Positions 59,101 through 64,000 of a stretch of DNA of 64,000 nt are shown here, in pieces (within the stretch, counting starts at the first letter, position 1; every line of letters begins with the position of its first letter). The notes beneath the pieces were generated by a model. It did not search any database. It worked only from the letters and a program-made list of their open reading frames with translations, and was not told the DNA's origin. Source of the DNA: Malus domestica (lineage: Eukaryota; Streptophyta; Magnoliopsida; Rosales; Rosaceae); contig NC_091669.1 in assembly GCF_042453785.1 (NCBI RefSeq), positions 12,102,501 to 12,166,500 on the forward strand. The letters are read 5' to 3'. The position numbers were made by a program, and so were the translations under genes.

Positions 59101-60488
59101 AACAACAACAACAACAAAGCCTTATCCCACTCAGTGTGGTCAGCAGACTGATGCTGTTGGGGGATTTAAATCCCATAATGTTATGATCTAGTAAATTAAA
59201 CACAGAGCGAAATGCATGTTCAAAAGTCCAATGACCAGCAAAAGATAACTTGCATAGTTTACCAAGAACCAACTCTGTTAGTTCCTATACAGTCTGAGTC
59301 TAATCAATGAGATACACAAATTATTCTAGGGAAGAAGTTAATTTATTGAGGATAACTAAAAAATCTTAAAATATACTTCTCAATTGTCAGGGGATTCAAG
59401 GGAAAATATACGACTATTAAAAAAACCCATATTATCATCCACTAAAGTATACTATTGATCATGACCATTGATCAAATAATATTGCGTCTAAATGTATGGC
59501 CCCAATTGACAGCCCTAGCAACATTTTGTGTCAACAGAACAGTACTTTATTGCAGCAGCAGAGCCAGGAATCTAAACTAGGATGGTGGCAACCTCAGAAA
59601 ATTTAGTTCATCAAAATAATATATATTCGGACAAAATTCTTCGAAATCCTAATCCAGTTAGGGATATAAATATCACTACAAAAATTTATGAAAATGATAC
59701 AAAAATTCAGGCTACCATCACTTGGCAGGGTAAAAATTATACCTGTTGGTCCGGTGTAAAAAGCAAGTTGCCTGCACCACAACAATGAAAAACTCAAGAA
59801 TTACCCTTAGACAAAGTTAAGGGAACTTAATGCAATCCAAAACAAGCTAGCACTTACTCAGTCACATATCCTATACGCTCTGCTAAAGGTACGATGCCCA
59901 CTAAGCTGAAGAAGAAGACCCATCCCTAATGTATACAAAGTAACTGTCAATGGATTAGGAGTGAAGTCAATTTAAACTATTGATAGGATGTGCAAGAAAG
60001 AAATCATGTTGGAACACCTTGCCATATAAGATTAGGCTACATCACAAGGTTGTAATGTCAAGTTCCAAAAGAAAATAAAGACATGGAACCGCTAATTCTT
60101 GATTAGTTGCCAGTAGCTAAGACTATGCTCTTCTGCACTTCCCTGCTTACTAAACTCTACTTCATTCTTCTCCCAACTAAATGAAATGATTTTTAAAGAT
60201 GAATTAGAGATGTATACATACATGCTTTCCAGTAATATAATGTAGCAAGATTGCCAACGGACCAAGGGGTAGCAACACATTGATCTTTGCTTTAAATAAG
60301 ACTATATAAATACTCCTTGGAACTCTTATCCACATATGTGTTGAAACCCATGAGTTCGCCAAATCTGCCCGTGACCGCAAATGAATCATCTCAAAGTCCA
60401 AGGCCTCTACTTTACTGGTGGCTGCTGATGAGCTAAAAGGGATTTCTTCATCAGACTCAAGGTCTGTCTTTCCATCTATGGAAACCAT
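56130..60488 (-). CDS. CAX: Vacuolar cation/proton exchanger (CAX, type IB like CAX2/CAX5), 433 aa
   Basis: Coding exons: 60488-60222, 59925-59858, 59771-59743, 58643-58447, 58327-58115, 57813-57679, 57487-57371, 57289-57236, 57062-56946, 56696-56603, 56140-56130. A 5'UTR intron (60489-61078) ends exactly at the ATG. The protein is almost wholly hydrophobic with about eleven spans. It has the two CaCA repeats, [16 protein letters not shown] (c-1) and [20 protein letters not shown] (c-2), separated by the acidic loop [19 protein letters not shown] proteins move Ca2+ (and Mn2+ or other metals) into the vacuole in exchange for H+. The N-terminal region before the first span resembles the autoinhibitory extension. 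[20 protein letters not shown] favours the CAX2/5 branch. The last coding exon is only 11 nt; reading through its donor instead would give a slightly longer tail ending at 56580. Confidence 0.92.
59095..59147 (-). repeat. Au-SINE-like 3' end in a CAX intron
   Basis: (CAA)n followed by AGCCTTATCCCACTCAGTGT matches, in reverse, the well-known end of plant Au SINEs (CCACTTAGTGGGATAAGGCT then TTG repeats). Only the 3' part is recognised. Confidence 0.5.
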
Positions 60489-61200
60489 CTGCAAGTAAGA
60501 ATTACCAACCAATTAAGAAGAGGGCAGAACACGGAAACGCGATTACACCAAAGCAAGGAACTTTACTCACAAAAAAAAAAAAAAAGAAGCTACATTTACC
60601 CATTTGGTTAAGTAACTTGGAGGACAACAATGTACACCAAGTTAAAAATTAGCAAAAAACAATAAATGCATGGTGACCCCATTAGAGAACAATCCCAAAA
60701 ACGAAGAAACTTCATTGGTTTTCCCCAAAACTGCTGATTATATTTTCATTCCACCTTTTCATCTTTTAAGGGCTACGGGATGCAATCTGAAAGTAACCAA
60801 ATGACTACATTTAAACAACCCAGTTTTCTTCACTTCAATCACATACCAAATAAAGCTCAGTAAAATTAATTAGGCAGTGTTTGGAGGTTGAAATAAATGA
60901 AGAATCAGAACAGATGGCATGGAGTGCAAGCCATCTACTTACAGATCAGCCAAAACACCAAATGGCACCAACCCACTTGAAAAGAAATCATTTTTACTAA
61001 CAAATACAGCAAAACAAACAGAACATTTCAATTAAAAACGATTAAGTTTATAGATTCTGAGAGAAACAACAGTATTACCTCAAACCCAGAAGCAAAAATG
61101 GATTGGATTTGAGCAAATGGACCAACTTCTCCTCAGTCTTTGCCTCCTTCAGAGAGAGAGAGAGAGAGAGAACGTTTGTCTGAAAATGGAGCCCAGCACT
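60489..61200 (-). promoter_or_regulatory. CAX 5' leader with leader intron
   Basis: A donor at 61078/61077 (TTTGAG|GTAATA on the minus strand) pairs with the acceptor TTGCAG at 60489-60494 next to the start codon. The non-coding leader exon upstream contains a (GA)n tract at about 61150-61171. Leader introns are common in plant transporter genes and can raise expression. The transcription start is not determined. Confidence 0.55.
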
Positions 61201-64000
61201 TTGGGTCTGTGAAAAGCAGAAGAGAGATAGAGTCAAGAGTGGAGGAGGAGATGGCGTTGGATGCCAGAACCCGGCAAAAGATTTTAAGACAAAACGAGAC
61301 TTATTATACATTTAAAAGGAAGGTTCTGAGAAAATTCAAAATAGGGAGGCCTCGTGATTCAAGGTTTGATTTCTTAATTGTTTTCCAATCTTTGAATGTT
61401 CTTTCTTTCTGTTCCTCTCCCACCAACAACCCATTTTCGTGGTTGATTAGATTTAGATATGTTCTTGTTTATTATTATGTTCATATATTTATTTCTTAAG
61501 AGTTATATATGTGTTACATGTTCGGACCAAAATAGTATGTGCAACATGTTGATCCAATGTTGAAAACATACAAAGAATATAATAATCTCGAGAAATTTAC
61601 CTTAAAATTTTATTCTGCACTCCTTTTCACCAAGAGTTTGTTGTGTGCAGACTGACATATATGAACATCTTCAATCACGCTCTTTAATTTTTAGCTAAGA
61701 GTAGAAAGTTAGAAGCTCCTTTTAAAATTTATACTCTAATCATACTTTTAAGGATTAAGTACCTAATAAAACCTCATAACCTTTTAGTGTAATTTTATAT
61801 TGGTCTCAACCTTTTCAAACTTTCCAAAGAAGTACCTAATTTACTGAAAATGTCACATCCGTTAAGTCTCAGTTAATTTTTCCGTTACATGCACATGTGG
61901 CAACATTGGATATCACTTATTTGATTACTTGGACACTAAAATAATAATAAAAATAATTCAAAAAAACATGAAGATGAAAAAATAAAAATAAATAAACAAA
62001 TTCAAGAATAAAATGGAAAATAAAAATGAAGATCCGGAAATCTCCTAACAAAGAAAATGGTTAAGAATTCAGAGAGGGTTTTAAGGAGCTTATTATTGCT
62101 CATGTGATTTTTTTCATTACCTGATTTTCGGCTGGTAAAGTGTTCAGTTCTTCTTTATAGGCGATGAAGATGGTGGTGGCCAAAAAAGAAGTTTATGAAT
62201 TGAATGTTTATATAACACACTCACACAAATATGACATTAATCGTGCAGACATAGACGTAAATTGCATTACTAAAACGAATGAACTCACTTTTAAGCAACT
62301 GAAAACATTAAATTTTCATTCCCATAATTTTACTTAGTTTAATTAAAATATCGCTTGTATATATATAGATGTGAATAATCATTTAAGCTATGATATAAGG
62401 TTAATTTTTTAATTTCAAGAATTTAGTATTTGGAGATTTTTAAATTAGAAAGGTAATAAGTCTATTTTACTTGGTTGAAGTTGCAGATATTCTATATAGG
62501 TTATTCCAATGTATTTGGGAGGTTGGCCTTGTTTATTTAATGGTATTCACTGTGATATTTCTAAATATTGGTCATGAAAAACATGTTTGAGTGAGATATT
62601 AGTCATGATATAAAGTCGTTACTATTAGACTTTCAGTCATAGTTGTTAGTTGTTATTATCCGCATTTTAGTTATAACTGATATTGTGACTAATAGAGCTT
62701 TAGTTATAGAAGGTTGTTACTAAGATTTTCAGTCATGTGGACTGGTTGTGACTAAAATGCTTGTGACTAAAATACTTGTTACTAAAAGGATGTTGTGACT
62801 AAAAGTGAAGAGTGATTGTTACTAAAAGGATGTTGTGACTAAAAGTGAAGATTTGTGTAACGTCCCGGCCCGAAAATTTTATTTCGGAAAATAAATTCGG
62901 TGATAGGCTAGAAATTTACCCCTTGTTTAATTTACTACCATTGATCACACTTCTTTATTTAAATTCTTAATCACTCACAAAAACTATAACCAAAATTTTA
63001 TATCCAAAAACATAAGATTAAATTTCTACTTAATCACCAAATTTCTATTCTTGAATCAAATTCCCAACAAAAGACTATTCTCAATTATTTAAGGCTGCAT
63101 CTAACCTCTGTTAGACTGCCTACGTACCCTTAATACGAGATCAAGCCTTTCGTAGTTCACCATTCCTCCTTTTATCGATTTCCGAAAATATTCTAGAATT
63201 ATGCTTCCACAATCGAATCACATCACATAGGTACCAAATACAGATTTAAAAATATCAAAAACTGGATGAAAAGGCAGCATTGGCCCACTGACCACGTGCC
63301 GCCACACGCGCCGCCGCTGACGGCAGTTTCAGACGAATAGAAACCCAATTTTCTGACTAACTCTAAAAATTACCCAATTTTATAGGTAAATAGAGTTCAA
63401 TGAGAGGAACAACTTTCATACCTGGGCCGAAGTCCAATTCGGTCGGGAAACACCTGAAATCATCCTTGGACCGCCAGAAACCCTAGAAATAGGTGTTCTC
63501 AATTCGACCTCAAAACAAACTTCGACACCCCAACCATTGCTTGGGATTTTCTCCTGACATTAAGGGGAGACTATTGGTGGTGGTAATGGCTGGAGTTAGC
63601 TTCGGATTTTGGCGAATCGAGGCCAAACCCGTCGCACCCATCGTTGGGTTTCTCTCAAAATCAATCCAATTTCCTTAGTTTTTCGGGTGGAAAAGGGAGA
63701 GGGAATGACTGAGTTCAAAGTAAGGATCATTTTTGTACCTGTCTGGTTGTCAAAGGTGGCTGGAATCGAGAGATACATATGGGTCGGGTCGGGAGGAATT
63801 CGAGTCGAGAGGGTCCGGTTTTCCCTTCTTTCTCTCTCCCATCCTTTCCCTCATTTCTTTTCTCTCCTATTGGTTCCCCCCTTGATTGGTCCACACCCCT
63901 CCTTTTCTCTCTTTCCTTTTCCATCATAGCTACATACGTGGCTTTACCTATCCTTGCTCCAGAAATTTGGAGCCTTCCAGATTGTGGTAAAATTACCAAA
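61200..64000. other. Intergenic right end of the window
   Basis: No supported gene. Contains AT-rich sequence, a TTGTGACTAAAA-type repeat cluster (62.6-62.86 kb) and, from about 62.86 kb, sequence with retrotransposon-like phrases (AACGTCCCGGCCCGAAAATT; GACTGCCTACGTACCCTTAA). The latter resembles GGTACGTAGGCAG after gag in the element at 20.2 kb. Confidence 0.45.
62590..62860 (+). repeat. Cluster of TTGTGACTAAAA-type short repeats
   Basis: At least eight copies of (G/T)TGACTAAAA, TTACTAAAA or close variants. A 36-bp phrase starting TTGTTACTAAAAGGATGTTG occurs at 62776 and again at 62816. This resembles the subterminal repeats of CACTA or other TIR transposons. Confidence 0.6.

Noticed and set aside
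61140-61499. 119-codon plus-strand ORF divergent from CAX
   Set aside because: Starts in a (GA)n tract over the CAX leader; the MALDARTRQKIL portion resembles nothing I know, and no continuation exon was found.

Overview
The window is nuclear DNA of a eudicot plant. Gene content (chloroplast/mitochondrial GatA, ARPC1, LRR-VIII receptor kinase, Pol III largest subunit, CAX exchanger), short AT-rich introns with GT-AG borders and a dense mix of MITEs, MULEs, SINEs and LTR elements all point that way. The transposon families look like those of Rosaceae (apple/pear group), but that assignment is an impression, not a search result.

Six host genes were reconstructed, all on the minus strand. They are an Elongin-A homologue (1093-2584, 7 exons, 231 aa), GatA of the Glu-tRNA(Gln) amidotransferase (4240-8551, 10 exons, 551 aa), ARPC1 of the Arp2/3 complex (10047-15805, 15 exons, 378 aa), an LRR-malectin receptor kinase of the At1g53430/At1g53440 type (27731-34535, 24 exons, 1040 aa), a single-exon gene for the largest subunit of RNA polymerase III (42492-46685, 1397 aa) and a CAX-type Ca2+/H+ exchanger (56130-60488, 11 coding exons, 433 aa). 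Exon borders were derived by hand from GT-AG sites, reading-frame continuity and family conservation; the summed coding lengths are all multiples of three. The genes act in unrelated housekeeping and signalling processes and share no evident pathway.

Between ARPC1 and the receptor kinase lies one nearly intact 10.3-kb LTR retrotransposon (16938-27206; 5-bp target duplication GTGAC). It carries a gag gene but no reverse transcriptase or integrase. Its interior holds a truncated Dof transcription-factor gene, at least one further host-like coding fragment, a nested long-TIR element and a 234-codon antisense ORF. Its LTRs contain a minisatellite-like array.

The stretch 34.6-42.4 kb is AT-rich and has no convincing gene. 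It holds an LTR-like fragment, two TIR elements and degenerate repeat arrays built on GGTACA.

From 47335 to 55789 there is a tandem segmental duplication with an ancestral unit of about 2.1 kb. The two copies have collected different insertions, so each serves as the empty-site control for the other. Copy 1 has a long-TIR MULE and a short SINE. Copy 2 has a PIF/Harbinger-type element, a foldback element and a Pack-MULE. The Pack-MULE carries the 5' end of a DOT4-like PPR gene and is itself interrupted by a solo LTR.

The most unusual observations are the intronless Pol III gene with changes in an otherwise nearly invariant motif, the Pack-MULE with its chimeric ORF, and the gag-only retrotransposon with captured host sequence and an antisense ORF.
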